Positions 27,898-37,535 of a stretch of DNA of 64,000 nucleotides are shown here, in pieces. The notes under the pieces are model-generated. The model made no database searches and was not told the DNA's origin. It saw nothing but the letters and a program-made list of their open reading frames with translations. This DNA is from Christiangramia sediminis (GTDB lineage: Bacteria > Bacteroidota > Bacteroidia > Flavobacteriales > Flavobacteriaceae). The translations under genes and the position numbers were made by a program. Location: positions 62,001 to 126,000 of the forward strand of contig NZ_JAJBZG010000001.1 in NCBI RefSeq assembly GCF_020552705.1, read 5' to 3'. Numbering within the stretch: position 1 is the first letter of the stretch; each line of letters begins with the position of its first letter.

Positions 27898-27966
27898 TAC
27901 TTTTGAAATAAATATAAGAGAAGGAGGAAAGGGTCAATTCTGAAATGATAGTCACGACCCTTTTTT
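27898..27966 (+). ncRNA. Possible short transcript: -7 box plus terminator
   Basis: TACTTTTG (27898-27905) is an exact -7 element. About 50 bases beyond the implied start, the stem AAAGGGTC (27928-27935) / GACCCTTT (27956-27963) runs into TTTTTT. The implied RNA, about 55 bases, contains a GGAGGAAAGGG run and no gene. It may be a small RNA or a promoter relic. Confidence 0.3.
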
Positions 27967-28077
27967 GATTTGATGAACTTTAATATTTTATTAGCTAATT
28001 TTAGCTTTCGGTTAACTTATGGAAAGAAGATATATAAGTATATTTATAATGTAATTATTGGTCAAACAATAATTGCG

Positions 28078-28125
28078 AAGGCTAACTGGAAAATGGTTTA
28101 AATATTCTAGTTAGCCTTTTTTTTT
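28078..28125 (+). terminator. Terminator with no gene in front of it
   Basis: Perfect 10-base arms AAGGCTAACT and AGTTAGCCTT followed by nine T residues. The nearest plus-strand gene upstream (serBA) already has its own terminator, and another hairpin lies between, so this may end a small RNA of about 110 bases starting near 28010. It may also serve to insulate the convergent atoE gene, which ends at 28149. Confidence 0.7.
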
Positions 28126-28148
28126 ATCCGTTTTTAAAAATTACTCCT

Positions 28149-29519
28149 CTAGATTAATAGTAAACCAGCAATATAAACACACATACCCACAAGCATTAAA
28201 ATCAATGTATAGGGAAGAATTTCTCGTGCCTTTAATCGTGTAATGGCCAGAAGTGGTAACGCCCAAAAGGGCTGGAGCATATTTGTGATCTGGTCTCCGT
28301 AGGCGAAGGCCATGATGGCCTTATTTAGCGGAACGCCAAGTTTTACGGCACTTTCCAGAACTATAGGACCCTGGATAGCCCATTGACCTCCTCCGCTAGG
28401 GACGAAAATATTTACCAGCCCGGCACTAAAAAAGGTATAGACCGGTAAGCTGACCTCCGTAGCAATACTGGAGAAAAAACCGGCAATGTCGCCCACAATC
28501 CCTGTTTCTCGCATTATACCCATAATGCCGAAATAAAGAGGAAATTGGATCAATATAGCGGCGGCTCCGCCAATAGCTTCATCAAGGGCATTTAAAAAAG
28601 AAACGAAAGAACCATGCAGCAAAATACAAAGCGCGAGCATAAAGAAATTCAGCATGTTCGGGGTAAGATTAACCGAGAGAAGACTGGAGTCATAACTAAC
28701 AAAAAATGCCGCTAATAGCAGTAGTCCAAATATCAGGCTGAGGTATTTGGAATGGTCAAGTTTTTCAGCCCCTTCAATCAGGATATTTTTTTGAGTTTGC
28801 TTTTCAGCAGGAAATTCAACTTTGGAAACTTCAGTTTTCTTACTTATGATCCACAACACCAGGGGTACCAGGATAAGTAGAATTCCAAAAAGGAGCAGGT
28901 TCCAATTGGCGAAAATGGTAGTTTCTGTGGGGATATTATCCGGTAATATATTTAGGATATTTTCATTTTCATCACCGGGGAATAGTCCTGCAATATGCCC
29001 GCTTTCCGCAGCCTTTAAGGGAGCACTTCCACTAATTCCACCGTGCCATACCATTAACCCCACATAGCCCGCAGCTCCAATCAGCGGATAATTGATTTTA
29101 AAATTGCGATCCCGGGCAGCCTCACCCACCTTTCTCGCCATAATTGCACCAAAAATAAGTCCCAGACCCCAGTTAAAGAACGCGACCAGCATAGTAGAAA
29201 CCGAAACCATTATTACAGCACTGGCATTATCATATACGAGCCGGGTGAGCTTTTCTGTGATCCAGGAGACAGGTTTAGTAAGTACTAGGACATGTCCCAG
29301 CACCAGGATAAGCATCATTTGTACGGCAAAAACAAGCAGGCTAGGATCCCACATTCCATCCTGCCAGTAAAAAAGGATATCTCCCAAATAGGCAGGCGTC
29401 GTTTCCCCGGTGAAAATAAGTGCAATCAAGATGGTAAACAAACTTAATAGAACGGCAAGTGTAAACGGAGCAGGAATCAGTTTTTTAAAAACCAGTTCTA
29501 TATATCTCGTCGTATTCAT
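28149..29519 (-). CDS. Short-chain fatty acid transporter, AtoE family
   Basis: Inner-membrane uptake protein for short-chain fatty acids such as acetoacetate or butyrate. The 456 residues form about 12 hydrophobic spans. Diagnostic stretches are VLVLTKPVSWITEKLTRLV, AFFNWGLGLIFGAIMAR, VWHGGISGSAPLKAAESGH and the loop VNIFVPSGGGQWAIQGPIV, which is the strongest AtoE mark. AYGDQITNMLQPFWALPLL is also conserved. It stands alone; no CoA-transferase or thiolase genes lie beside it. Confidence 0.9.
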   Translation of the reverse strand: MNTTRYIELVFKKLIPAPFTLAVLLSLFTILIALIFTGETTPAYLGDILFYWQDGMWDPSLLVFAVQMMLILVLGHVLVLTKPVSWITEKLTRLVYDNASAVIMVSVSTMLVAFFNWGLGLIFGAIMARKVGEAARDRNFKINYPLIGAAGYVGLMVWHGGISGSAPLKAAESGHIAGLFPGDENENILNILPDNIPTETTIFANWNLLLFGILLILVPLVLWIISKKTEVSKVEFPAEKQTQKNILIEGAEKLDHSKYLSLIFGLLLLAAFFVSYDSSLLSVNLTPNMLNFFMLALCILLHGSFVSFLNALDEAIGGAAAILIQFPLYFGIMGIMRETGIVGDIAGFFSSIATEVSLPVYTFFSAGLVNIFVPSGGGQWAIQGPIVLESAVKLGVPLNKAIMAFAYGDQITNMLQPFWALPLLAITRLKAREILPYTLILMLVGMCVYIAGLLLI

Positions 29520-29840
29520 AGTAGTTTTTAGGAAATTCCAGGGTAAGATAAAAAATAGTTTATTAAGATTTATAGATATGCCTCATCGGGAAAATTTGCT
29601 TTAAACTCCCAGGAGGATGCGGCGAATTACTATACAAAGCCGGTGAATGCCTAAATTCACTAATAATGGGATGGTTGTAGATAAATTCGGGATTCAGTTC
29701 CAATAATGTATATCTGGATACCATAGTTAGGCTGTCTGGATCATTCTGTCATAATGAAGCATAATCTCCTGTAAATTAGTGCTATTCATTAATCAATTAA
29801 TTGACAGTTAAAAATCATTATTAATTAAAAAACATTCATC
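29520..29840. other. Intergenic region, no gene seen
   Basis: Upstream regions of the divergent atoE and the secreted protein gene. No open frame of coding character, RNA gene or clear promoter was found on either strand. Confidence 0.5.
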
Positions 29841-30404
29841 ATGAAAACATTATTTTTTTCTTTATTGCTAGTTGCGGTGGGCCTTGTAGGTCAGGCTCAG
29901 GAACAAAAAATTACTCAACTGGAAGAAGCCAAAGTAGGATTTGCGCCACTTGATGCTAAAATTACCCAAAGTGGAGATAGTTTCTCTTACAAAGTTGAAG
30001 AGGAATATGAAGGAGAGTTCACTAAAGATGCAATAGCATTTATGAAAGCGAACTTTGACATCCAAAACTTCATCTCAGAATTTGAAGAAGATAAGTATAG
30101 CTCTTACGTCGTAACATTTAGAAGTAGTAAGGGACATTTATCTGCCGACTTTAATAAAGAAGGTGAACTGGTTAAGACATTTCAGAAATTCCAGGACATA
30201 GCCTTACCACTGGATGTAAGAAGAGAAGTTTATATGGCTAATAAAGGCTGGACAATGACATCGAACAAATACATCGCTTCAGGTAACGGAGATCTTCTTG
30301 AGAAGGAAATATATAAAGTAAAACTTGAAAATGGGAATCAGAAGCGCAATGTAAAACTTGATTCCAGATCAGTATCTGGAACTTCAGTAGCAGTTAATCA
30401 ATAG
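29841..30404 (+). CDS. Secreted protein of unknown function, PepSY-like pattern
   Basis: I do not recognise this gene with certainty. It encodes 187 residues with a clean signal peptide (MKTLFFSLLLVAVGLVGQAQ, cleavage after AQA-type end near 19-20), so the product is periplasmic or secreted. The mature part alternates short strands and one helix (KDAIAFMKANFDIQNFISEF ... YVVTFRSSKGHLSADFNKEG), a layout like the PepSY-like proteins common in Bacteroidetes. No catalytic motif or cysteine is apparent. It is monocistronic, with a strong terminator just downstream. Confidence 0.75.
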   Translation: MKTLFFSLLLVAVGLVGQAQEQKITQLEEAKVGFAPLDAKITQSGDSFSYKVEEEYEGEFTKDAIAFMKANFDIQNFISEFEEDKYSSYVVTFRSSKGHLSADFNKEGELVKTFQKFQDIALPLDVRREVYMANKGWTMTSNKYIASGNGDLLEKEIYKVKLENGNQKRNVKLDSRSVSGTSVAVNQ

Positions 30405-30439
30405 GTTTGATTTTTAAATTTAGTTGTTTGAGTTTTAAT

Positions 30440-30473
30440 AGGGCTATCAAAATCTCATTTTGATAGCCCTTTA
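30440..30473 (+). terminator. Terminator of the secreted-protein gene
   Basis: A 12-base stem AGGGCTATCAAA / TTTGATAGCCCT with a short loop, then TTATT. It lies about 35 bases after the stop. Confidence 0.8.
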
Positions 30474-30602
30474 TTGGGAATATAATGGATTATTTATGAG
30501 AAAAAATTACATAATTCTGATTTATAGGTTAGTAAATTGAAAGATTTTCAACAAAAATGTTCAAATAGTTTTAAATTGTGTGTACAAACTTATGTGTAAA
30601 GC

Positions 30603-31367
30603 ATGAAAGCACTTGTAATTGATGACGAAGAACTGGCCCGAAGGCGGGTTCTAAATTTACTGGAAGAGGTAGAAGCTATTGAAGTTATTGGAGAATGTTC
30701 CAATGGACGTACGGCTATTGAAAGAATAAATGCAGATAAGCCAGATCTTATTTTCCTTGATATCAATATGAAAGATATGAATGGATTTGAAGTACTGAAG
30801 AAGATCGAAATTTCTCCCAAACCCATCGTTATTTTTGTAACCGCCTATGATAATTATGCCTTGAAGGCTTTTGATGTAGAAGCAGTTGATTTTCTTCTAA
30901 AACCATTTAAAGATCAGCGATTCTTTAAAACCATCAATAAAGTGCTGGAAACTACAAAAACAGAAGCGAACGATAATTTTGAAAAACGTCTGGTAGAATT
31001 CTTTCATGAATATTCAAAGGGAGGGCTACGACTTAATTCGGTATCCAAGATCCCAGTAAAGCAGGGAAATAAAACGGCTCTGGTAGATCCAAAGGATATT
31101 TTATATATACAGGCTTCAGGGTATTATGCTGAGATCTTTGTGGAGTCTAGAAAGTACGTGCTTCGGGAATCTTTGAACAACCTCGGAGAAATCCTGGATA
31201 GTAACATTTTTATTAGAATTCATAGATCAACCATAGCAAACCTTAATTATGTAAATGAAATCATACATTCAGATTATTCTGAGATCGACGCTAAAATGAC
31301 TGACGGGAAACTATTACACGTCAGTAAATCGCACAAAAAGGAGTTTCTGGAAAAAATAGGAATTTAA
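30603..31367 (+). CDS. LytTR-family response regulator
   Basis: DNA-binding response regulator of the second LytTR/LytS system in the window. Receiver domain: ALVIDDEELARRRV, phospho-acceptor Asp in LIFLDINMKDMNG, VTAYDNYALKAF, and Lys in FLLKPFKD. The LytTR domain (about 155-254) has VDPKDILYIQASGYYAEIFV, FIRIHRSTIANLNYV and HVSKSHKKEF. It is followed after one base by its sensor kinase. Targets are unknown. Confidence 0.94.
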   Translation: MKALVIDDEELARRRVLNLLEEVEAIEVIGECSNGRTAIERINADKPDLIFLDINMKDMNGFEVLKKIEISPKPIVIFVTAYDNYALKAFDVEAVDFLLKPFKDQRFFKTINKVLETTKTEANDNFEKRLVEFFHEYSKGGLRLNSVSKIPVKQGNKTALVDPKDILYIQASGYYAEIFVESRKYVLRESLNNLGEILDSNIFIRIHRSTIANLNYVNEIIHSDYSEIDAKMTDGKLLHVSKSHKKEFLEKIGI

Positions 31368-31368
31368 G

Positions 31369-32481
31369 ATGAGCCTCTCCACACTTAAAAAGAAATACAT
31401 AGACCCTCAACTGGTGTTATTACTGGCCGGATTTTATTTGTTATTTGACCTCGTATTAATCGTGAAGGTCGCTTATATGCGTACTTATATGCGCGCGGAA
31501 GAAGGAGGGGAAAAATTTCTTTGGTCAGAGTTTCTGGTGCAAAACCTTCTTTTTGATTATATTATTGTGGTAAGCTATATGACACTAATTGCCATTAGCA
31601 CGAAACGATTCCTGAATAAAAATTATTCCTGGGTCAAGATCATCTCCATCCACACGCTGTTTTCAATTCTCATTGGGCTTATAATTAGATTTATTTTCGA
31701 CTTTTATTCTATCATTGCCGGGCGAATAGACATTGCTGATTTTAATCTTAGAAAAAGTATCAATGCTTTTATCTATGTGATAGATCTTAACTTTTTGATC
31801 TATTTCGCGATGATCTTTATTATTTACACCTACTATTATTTACGACAGGTAAAACAGGCAGAAAAACGGCATTCCAAACTCGAATCCCAATTGGTGAATA
31901 CACGAATGAAAATGCTTTCTTCCCAGTTACAACCACATTTTTTGTTTAATACGCTTAATTCTATTGCAGTCCTAACCGATATGGATACCAAAAAAGCAAA
32001 GGATACCATTGCTGATTTGAGTGATTTTTTACGCGAAATTCTTTATAACAGTGACCGGAATAGGATCACCCTGGATGAAGAATTGAGAATTCTTGAATAT
32101 TATCTAAATATTGTGAACGTTCGGTTTTCAGATCATCTTACCATTACCAAAAATATCGATGAGTCCTTATTGTTGAAAAAAGTGCCTGCCATGCTCCTTC
32201 AACCGGTAATTGAAAATTCTATCAAACATGGATATTCCTACGATCATACAGATCTTAAAATTGATGTTTCTGTGTACCAGGAAAACAGAATGTTGGTTAT
32301 AAAGGTTGAAAATGACGGTGCTCAGATTACTGAAACCCACGCCCAACTGATGAAAAAAGGAGTAGGCCTGAAAAATATCCACGACCGCTTAAGTAATTTG
32401 TACAAAGACAAATATTTTTTCGAGATCAGAAACAGGGAGAATAATAATGGAGTGGAAACAATTATCAAGATCCCGGAATAG
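31369..32481 (+). CDS. LytS-type sensor histidine kinase
   Basis: Membrane sensor kinase partnered with the regulator one base upstream. Of 370 residues the first 160 hold four hydrophobic spans (LVLLLAGFYLLFDLVLIV, FDYIIVVSYMTLIAIS, IISIHTLFSILIGLIIRFIF, FLIYFAMIFIIYTYYY) with very short outside loops, so the sensor is the membrane part itself. A coiled linker follows. The phospho-acceptor His lies in LQPHFLFNTLNSIAVL, and the ATPase has LQPVIENSIKHG and VGLKNIHDRL. This is simpler than the Reg_prop kinase at 10669. The signal is unknown. Confidence 0.93.
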   Translation: MSLSTLKKKYIDPQLVLLLAGFYLLFDLVLIVKVAYMRTYMRAEEGGEKFLWSEFLVQNLLFDYIIVVSYMTLIAISTKRFLNKNYSWVKIISIHTLFSILIGLIIRFIFDFYSIIAGRIDIADFNLRKSINAFIYVIDLNFLIYFAMIFIIYTYYYLRQVKQAEKRHSKLESQLVNTRMKMLSSQLQPHFLFNTLNSIAVLTDMDTKKAKDTIADLSDFLREILYNSDRNRITLDEELRILEYYLNIVNVRFSDHLTITKNIDESLLLKKVPAMLLQPVIENSIKHGYSYDHTDLKIDVSVYQENRMLVIKVENDGAQITETHAQLMKKGVGLKNIHDRLSNLYKDKYFFEIRNRENNNGVETIIKIPE

Positions 32482-32559
32482 ACAGTCTTTTATACTAACA
32501 TTTCTATTGCATCTTATCAATTTTTCAATTAAATTAAAGATAGCTTTTTAATTGAAAAA

Positions 32560-33225
32560 ATGAGAAAGTTTAAGAAACCAAAATATTATCCTCCTGCAGA
32601 AGAAAGATTAAATATAATTTCTCATGGGATAGGATTTGTTCTAAGTGTTGTTGCTCTCGTAATGCTTATTTTAAAAGCTCATAAACTTGGCGAAAGTAAG
32701 CATCTGGTAAGTTTTATAATTTTTGGAGCCAGCATGGTGCTGGTGTATGCTGCCTCCACTTTTTACCATAGTGCCAAAACCCATCGTTTGCGAATTAGAC
32801 TGAATATCCTTGATCATGCAGCTATTTACATTCTAATTGCCGGAACTTATACTCCTTTTGCACTGGTAACTCTAAACGGAATTACAGGTTGGACTCTCTT
32901 ATGGGTGGTTTGGGGTATGGCCCTGGTGGGGGTGATTTTAAAACTTTTTTATGCCGGCAGGTATCAGTTACTGTCTACTATAATGTATGTAGCCATGGGC
33001 TGGCTCATTATCTTTGCTATTAATCCTCTGATCAATAATTTATCTACTCCCGGTTTATGGTGGTTGTTTGCAGGAGGTATCTCCTATACCATTGGAGCTA
33101 TACTATTTATGCAGAAAAGGATTCCCTTTAATCATGCTATTTTTCACATTTTTGTCCTTTTGGGTACTTTCGCGCATTTTGTGAGCATCTATTTTTATAT
33201 TCTGCCTTCGGCTACGACGCAGTAG
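32560..33225 (+). CDS. Hemolysin III family membrane protein (PAQR-like)
   Basis: Seven-span membrane protein of 221 residues. The metal-site residues of the PAQR/hemolysin III fold are in place: the Glu and His in ERLNIISHGIGF, Ser and His in YAASTFYHSAKTHRLR, Asp-His in LNILDHAAIYILIAGTYTPFAL, and two late His in HAIFHIFVLLGTFAHF. Despite the name, the family in bacteria is now linked to membrane homeostasis or ion balance, not to lysis. It stands alone. Confidence 0.93.
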   Translation: MRKFKKPKYYPPAEERLNIISHGIGFVLSVVALVMLILKAHKLGESKHLVSFIIFGASMVLVYAASTFYHSAKTHRLRIRLNILDHAAIYILIAGTYTPFALVTLNGITGWTLLWVVWGMALVGVILKLFYAGRYQLLSTIMYVAMGWLIIFAINPLINNLSTPGLWWLFAGGISYTIGAILFMQKRIPFNHAIFHIFVLLGTFAHFVSIYFYILPSATTQ

Positions 33226-33290
33226 CTTGGCAGCTGTAAGCTATTTACAAGGCATCGGAATAATTTTCTGCTATCTATTATATAGCTTAA

Positions 33291-33322
33291 AAAATCCCCA
33301 TAATTAAATGAGGATTATTTTT
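33291..33322. terminator. Weak bidirectional terminator between convergent genes
   Basis: An imperfect stem AATCCcCAT / ATGaGGATT with A and T runs on both sides lies between the hemolysin III gene and the convergent YciE/F gene. Confidence 0.45.
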
Positions 33323-33342
33323 AAATTATTTGTGAAATATAG

Positions 33343-33828
33343 TTAGGCCTTTGCTTTTTTAATGATCTTTTTCTTTGCCAGCTTTTTCAATTTTTTTTCT
33401 GTTTTCTCTTCTTCTTTCAGTGTTTTTTTGAGATGCTTGCGAACAGTTTTCAATTTCAGCGTTTTTGCATAACGGTAAGCCGTGTCATAACCTGCAATTT
33501 CATAGTGCTCAACTCTTCGGGCACAGGCAATAAGTCCCGCATCCATGACTTCATCACTGCTTTTCTCGCTCATTAATCCCTGGCATTCCTGAATGAGTCC
33601 AGCCATGGCATTACATTTTGTACTACCGGGATTGATATCCATTTCTTTACAAATTTCCTGTATCCTTTCTAAATGTCTTTCGGTTTCTTTTAAATGCTTG
33701 GTAAATCCCTTTTTCAGCTTTTCATTACTAGCCGCTTTTATCATTTCAGGTATAGCGTTCATTAACTGTTTTTCTGCTGAATAAAGGTCTTTTACCTCAT
33801 GTTCGAGTAATTCTGTTAGATTCTTCAT
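33343..33828 (-). CDS. Ferritin-like DUF892 protein (YciE/YciF family)
   Basis: Small four-helix ferritin-like protein of 161 residues, linked to stress in enterics. The helices match the family: NLTELLEHEVKDLYSAEKQL (helix 1 with Glu ligands), KHLKETERHLERIQEI (helix 2, E-x-x-H), ARRVEHYEIAGYDTAYRYAK (helix 3, E-H-Y-E) and LKKTLKEEEKTEKKLKKLA (helix 4, E-E). These Glu/His pairs would form a di-iron site. The C-terminus is a lysine-rich tail. It is monocistronic and follows the stress theme of this part of the window. Confidence 0.92.
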   Translation of the reverse strand: MKNLTELLEHEVKDLYSAEKQLMNAIPEMIKAASNEKLKKGFTKHLKETERHLERIQEICKEMDINPGSTKCNAMAGLIQECQGLMSEKSSDEVMDAGLIACARRVEHYEIAGYDTAYRYAKTLKLKTVRKHLKKTLKEEEKTEKKLKKLAKKKIIKKAKA

Positions 33829-33918
33829 ATTTTTTGGTTTATCCTAAAATACTGAATTTCAATCATAAAGAGTCCTAGCTTAATTATAAAATAGGGTTAA
33901 AATTGAATGCATAAAGCT

Positions 33919-36573
33919 TTAGACCATATTGAGCCAGTAAGATTTTTGAAATGCCAGGTCATTTTTTTCCTCTTTTTCTTTTAGGTCATGTAAGAGTTTG
34001 AGGGAAGCGGGTACCGTATCACTGCATAATACAATCAGCGAATCTTTCCTGGCGTTCTCAATGGCATATTTTATAGATTCTGCTTCAGAGCCGGCAATTT
34101 TAACCGGAATTTCTTGTGCTACCTGGTTTATTCCCTTTCTCAAGAGGCAGATAAGCTGTTCAGCAGATTTTCCTCTAAGATCTACATCATCTCTAATGAT
34201 GATCTCGTCAAACATTTCAGCTGCAATTTTTCCTATTTCTTCAGTATCTCTTTCCAGGCGGTCTCCAATACCGGCTATGATCCCAACCTTATGTGAATAA
34301 TCCAGTGAGTCGGTAAAAGTTTGTAAAGCACGCATTCCGGTTGGGTTGTGCGCATAATCTAGTATAAAACTGAAATTTTTAAATTTGAACATATTCAACC
34401 TGCCTGGCGTTTGGGCATCTGAGGGGATAAAACTTTGTAAGGCCGTTCTCATATCTTCAATACTGAATCCGCTTAAATATGAACTAAGAACGGCGGGGAG
34501 TATATTCATAATCATGAACCTGGCTTTCCCTCCAAAGCTTAATGGAATATCTACAACCTTCATCACGCGCATTTTCCACACGCCACTGGTGAGAATAACA
34601 TAAGACTGTTCTAAAATTGCGGTAACACCACCCTCTTCCTGAAATTTCTTTATTCTTGGATTATCCTCATACATAGAAAATAAGGCAATATTGCAATTCA
34701 GGTTATGTCGCATATTATAAACGAGGTCATCGTCGGCATTTAAAATGGCATAACCACTTCTTTTAACCGTTTCCGGGATTACAGATTTTACCTGCGCTAA
34801 TTGATTTTGAGTATGTATGCCCGCCAGTCCGAGGTGATCGCCCTCAACATTGGTGACAATCCCAATATCTGAATTATCAAAGGCCAGACCCGACCTAAGC
34901 AATCCTCCACGGGCACATTCAAGAACCGCAAAATTTATAGTGGGATCACGCAGAACAAGTTCTGTACTAACCGGTCCTGTACAATCACCTGTCATTACCA
35001 TTTGATTCTGGATGTATACACCATCTGAAGTGGTATAACCTACCATTTTTCCACTTAATTTAGCGATATGTGCAATTAGGCGGGTAGTGGTGGTTTTACC
35101 ATTAGTACCGGTAACTGCCACAATAGGGATCGTGCCGGTATCTTTCTCTGGGAATAATTCGTCAATTACATGAGCTGCCACATTCCTGCCTAATCCTTTA
35201 GTAGGAGCCAGATGCATACGAAAACCGGGACCGGCATTCACTTCAATTACTGCACCACCGGTCTCGTCTATGGGTTTGCTAATATTATCGGTTATAATAT
35301 CGATCCCACAAATATCCAGATCTATAATCCTGGCAATTCTTTCCACCATGAAAATATTAGAAGGGTGAACAATTTCTGTGACATCTTCAGCGGTACCTCC
35401 CGTGCTAAGATTTGCGGTGTCTTTAAGAATCACGGCTTCATCTTTGGGCGGGATAGATTCCAGATCATAGCACTGTTTTGCAAGAAGCTGCAAACTATGA
35501 TCATTTAACTCTATCCTAGTAAGTACATTTTCATGCCTGTAACCTCGCCGGGGATCTTTGTTAACCTCTTCTATCAATTCTGAAATACTTGAAGTTCCAT
35601 CTCCCATTACTTGTGCAGGGGATCGTTTGGCTGCGGCAACAAATTTGAAATTAATTAATAGGATTCTGTAGTCTGAGCCATGGATATGTTTCTCAATAAT
35701 TATGAGATCTGAAATTTCCTTTGCCTTAAAAAATGCTTCTGTTGCCTGTTCCAGATTTAAAATATTGGAAGTTATTCCGCGGCCATGGTTCCCATTAATG
35801 GGTTTAATTACTATGGGGAATCCTATATGCTCACAGGTTTCCTGTAATTCTGATATATCACGAATAATCTCTCCTCTGGGTACATTGATCGCTGCCTGTT
35901 TTAATAATTTTTTTGTTTCCTCTTTATCACACGCAATGTCTACTCCTATATTGCTGGTTTTGCTGGTTATGGTAGCCTGAATTCTTTGTTGATTAGCTCC
36001 ATAACCCAATTGGCAAAGAGATCCTTCATCTAAACGCATCCAGGGAATACCGCGTTTTTCAGCTTCTTTAATAATAGATTCGGTGCTGGGTCCTAATCTG
36101 CCATCTTCTTTTAACTCCCTTAGTTCCTGGATATCCTTTTCCAGATCATAATTATTTCCGGCGATTAAAGCTTTACAGATCTTTACTGAAGCCCGGGCAG
36201 CATATCTGCCGGCATTTTCTTCTTCATAAGAAAATACCACATGATAAACTCCTTTCTCACCATAACCACGGGTTCTTCCAAATGAAGTGCCCATTCCGGC
36301 CAGATTCTGTATTTCGAGGGCAATATGTTCAATTACATGTCCCATCCAGGTGCCCCGCTCGAGGCGGGCATAAAAACCTCCAGGCTTCCCCTCAGAACAA
36401 TAATGTTCAGCAAGCCCGGGCAGTAAATTTTTTAAACGCTGATTAAAACCTACTATCTCATTGGATGGGTAATTCTCCATCTCCTCCAGATCAAGTACCA
36501 TTACGATCAGCTTATGACGCCTAACCGACCAGTAGTTAGGGCCACGCATTGTGGTAATTTCCTTAATTTTCAT
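33919..36573 (-). CDS. cphA: Cyanophycin synthetase
   Basis: Makes the nitrogen-storage polymer cyanophycin (a poly-aspartate backbone with arginine side chains) from Asp, Arg and ATP, without ribosomes. The 884 residues show the CphA1 layout. The N-terminal domain has TWMGHVIEHIALEIQNLAG. The ATP-grasp domain (about 205-470) has IVIKPINGNHGRGI and VIEVNAGPGFRMHLAP. The Mur-ligase-like domain (from about 475) has the P-loop VAVTGTNGKTTTTRLI, followed by FSFILDYAHNPTGM and IAGIGDRLERD. Full family length. Divergent from cyanophycinase across 89 bases, making a storage-and-release unit. Function is secure. Confidence 0.96.
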   Translation of the reverse strand: MKIKEITTMRGPNYWSVRRHKLIVMVLDLEEMENYPSNEIVGFNQRLKNLLPGLAEHYCSEGKPGGFYARLERGTWMGHVIEHIALEIQNLAGMGTSFGRTRGYGEKGVYHVVFSYEEENAGRYAARASVKICKALIAGNNYDLEKDIQELRELKEDGRLGPSTESIIKEAEKRGIPWMRLDEGSLCQLGYGANQQRIQATITSKTSNIGVDIACDKEETKKLLKQAAINVPRGEIIRDISELQETCEHIGFPIVIKPINGNHGRGITSNILNLEQATEAFFKAKEISDLIIIEKHIHGSDYRILLINFKFVAAAKRSPAQVMGDGTSSISELIEEVNKDPRRGYRHENVLTRIELNDHSLQLLAKQCYDLESIPPKDEAVILKDTANLSTGGTAEDVTEIVHPSNIFMVERIARIIDLDICGIDIITDNISKPIDETGGAVIEVNAGPGFRMHLAPTKGLGRNVAAHVIDELFPEKDTGTIPIVAVTGTNGKTTTTRLIAHIAKLSGKMVGYTTSDGVYIQNQMVMTGDCTGPVSTELVLRDPTINFAVLECARGGLLRSGLAFDNSDIGIVTNVEGDHLGLAGIHTQNQLAQVKSVIPETVKRSGYAILNADDDLVYNMRHNLNCNIALFSMYEDNPRIKKFQEEGGVTAILEQSYVILTSGVWKMRVMKVVDIPLSFGGKARFMIMNILPAVLSSYLSGFSIEDMRTALQSFIPSDAQTPGRLNMFKFKNFSFILDYAHNPTGMRALQTFTDSLDYSHKVGIIAGIGDRLERDTEEIGKIAAEMFDEIIIRDDVDLRGKSAEQLICLLRKGINQVAQEIPVKIAGSEAESIKYAIENARKDSLIVLCSDTVPASLKLLHDLKEKEEKNDLAFQKSYWLNMV

Positions 36574-36662
36574 ACGTCTTAGGTTGTTGATTTTTAATGA
36601 ATTAAATAAAATTAGACTATTTCGCTGAACAACTGTATTTTAGTATTCTAAAAGTTGCGTTA

Positions 36663-37535
36663 ATGAAATCTAAAGGAACATTAATTCCTATTGGTGGAAA
36701 TGAAAACAAGGGAACCAGGACCAATGAAAAATTTCATACGGAAAAAATTGAAAAAGGAATTCTTTCCAGGTTAGTGATTGAAAGTGGGGGAGTGAATGCA
36801 TTGATTGTGGTTATTCCTACCGCTTCAAGTATCCCGGTTCAGGTGAGTGAAAGTTATCTTGAAGCATTTGGCAAGCTAGGATGTAGGAACATCAGAATAG
36901 CAGATATAAGAAGTCGTGAAGATTCAGAAAAACAGGAGAATATAGATCTTATTACGAAAGCAGATTGCGTAATGTTTTCAGGAGGAAATCAGTCGGAAAT
37001 TATAAATAAAATCAAAGACACTTCCATTCATACAATACTCATGGACAGGTATCATAATAGTTCCCTGGTGATTGCTGGAACCAGTGCTGGGGCCATGTGC
37101 ATGTCTGAGGAAATGATTACCGGCGGCAGACACAAAGAGGCTTTTGTGAAAGGAGCTGTTGGGATGAGTAAAGGAATGGGTTTTCTTCAGAAACTGATTA
37201 TTGATTCTCATTTTATTAGACGTGGGAGATTTGGCAGATTAGCCGAGGCGGTAGCAAAATTTCCTGAAATGGTAGGCATCGGGCTCGCTGAAGATACGGG
37301 ATTGGTTATTAAGGAATGTAATACTGTTGAGATCGTAGGGACCGGGATGGTCATTATTTTTGATCCGGGGGAACTTGAACATAACACAGAAAAATACGTA
37401 AAGAAGGGCGAATTAATGTCTGTAACGAATCTTAAAACTCATATTCTGGCCCAGGGTGATATATTTAATATAGAAAAACACCAGGTTAAGATATTACATG
37501 TGGAAACACCTTTAAAGGATATTCATTCTTCATAA
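36663..37535 (+). CDS. cphB: Cyanophycinase
   Basis: Serine-type exopeptidase of family S51 that cuts cyanophycin to beta-Asp-Arg dipeptides. In 290 residues the nucleophile Ser141 lies in the elbow VIAGTSAGAMCMSEEMI. CVMFSGGNQSEI is the conserved loop after strand 4, and LIIDSHFIRRGRFGRL carries the residues binding the Arg side chain. VGIGLAEDTGLVI is also typical. The protein has no signal peptide, so it acts inside the cell on stored granules. Divergent from cphA, and its last 13 bases overlap the convergent isoaspartyl peptidase gene. Confidence 0.96.
   Translation: MKSKGTLIPIGGNENKGTRTNEKFHTEKIEKGILSRLVIESGGVNALIVVIPTASSIPVQVSESYLEAFGKLGCRNIRIADIRSREDSEKQENIDLITKADCVMFSGGNQSEIINKIKDTSIHTILMDRYHNSSLVIAGTSAGAMCMSEEMITGGRHKEAFVKGAVGMSKGMGFLQKLIIDSHFIRRGRFGRLAEAVAKFPEMVGIGLAEDTGLVIKECNTVEIVGTGMVIIFDPGELEHNTEKYVKKGELMSVTNLKTHILAQGDIFNIEKHQVKILHVETPLKDIHSS

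Noticed and set aside
27911-27966. The region after serBA as a riboswitch for a following gene
   Set aside because: No plus-strand gene follows; the next gene, atoE, is on the other strand and convergent.
33593-35980. Antisense frames inside the YciE/F and cphA genes
   Set aside because: Shadow frames; the sense products have complete family motifs.
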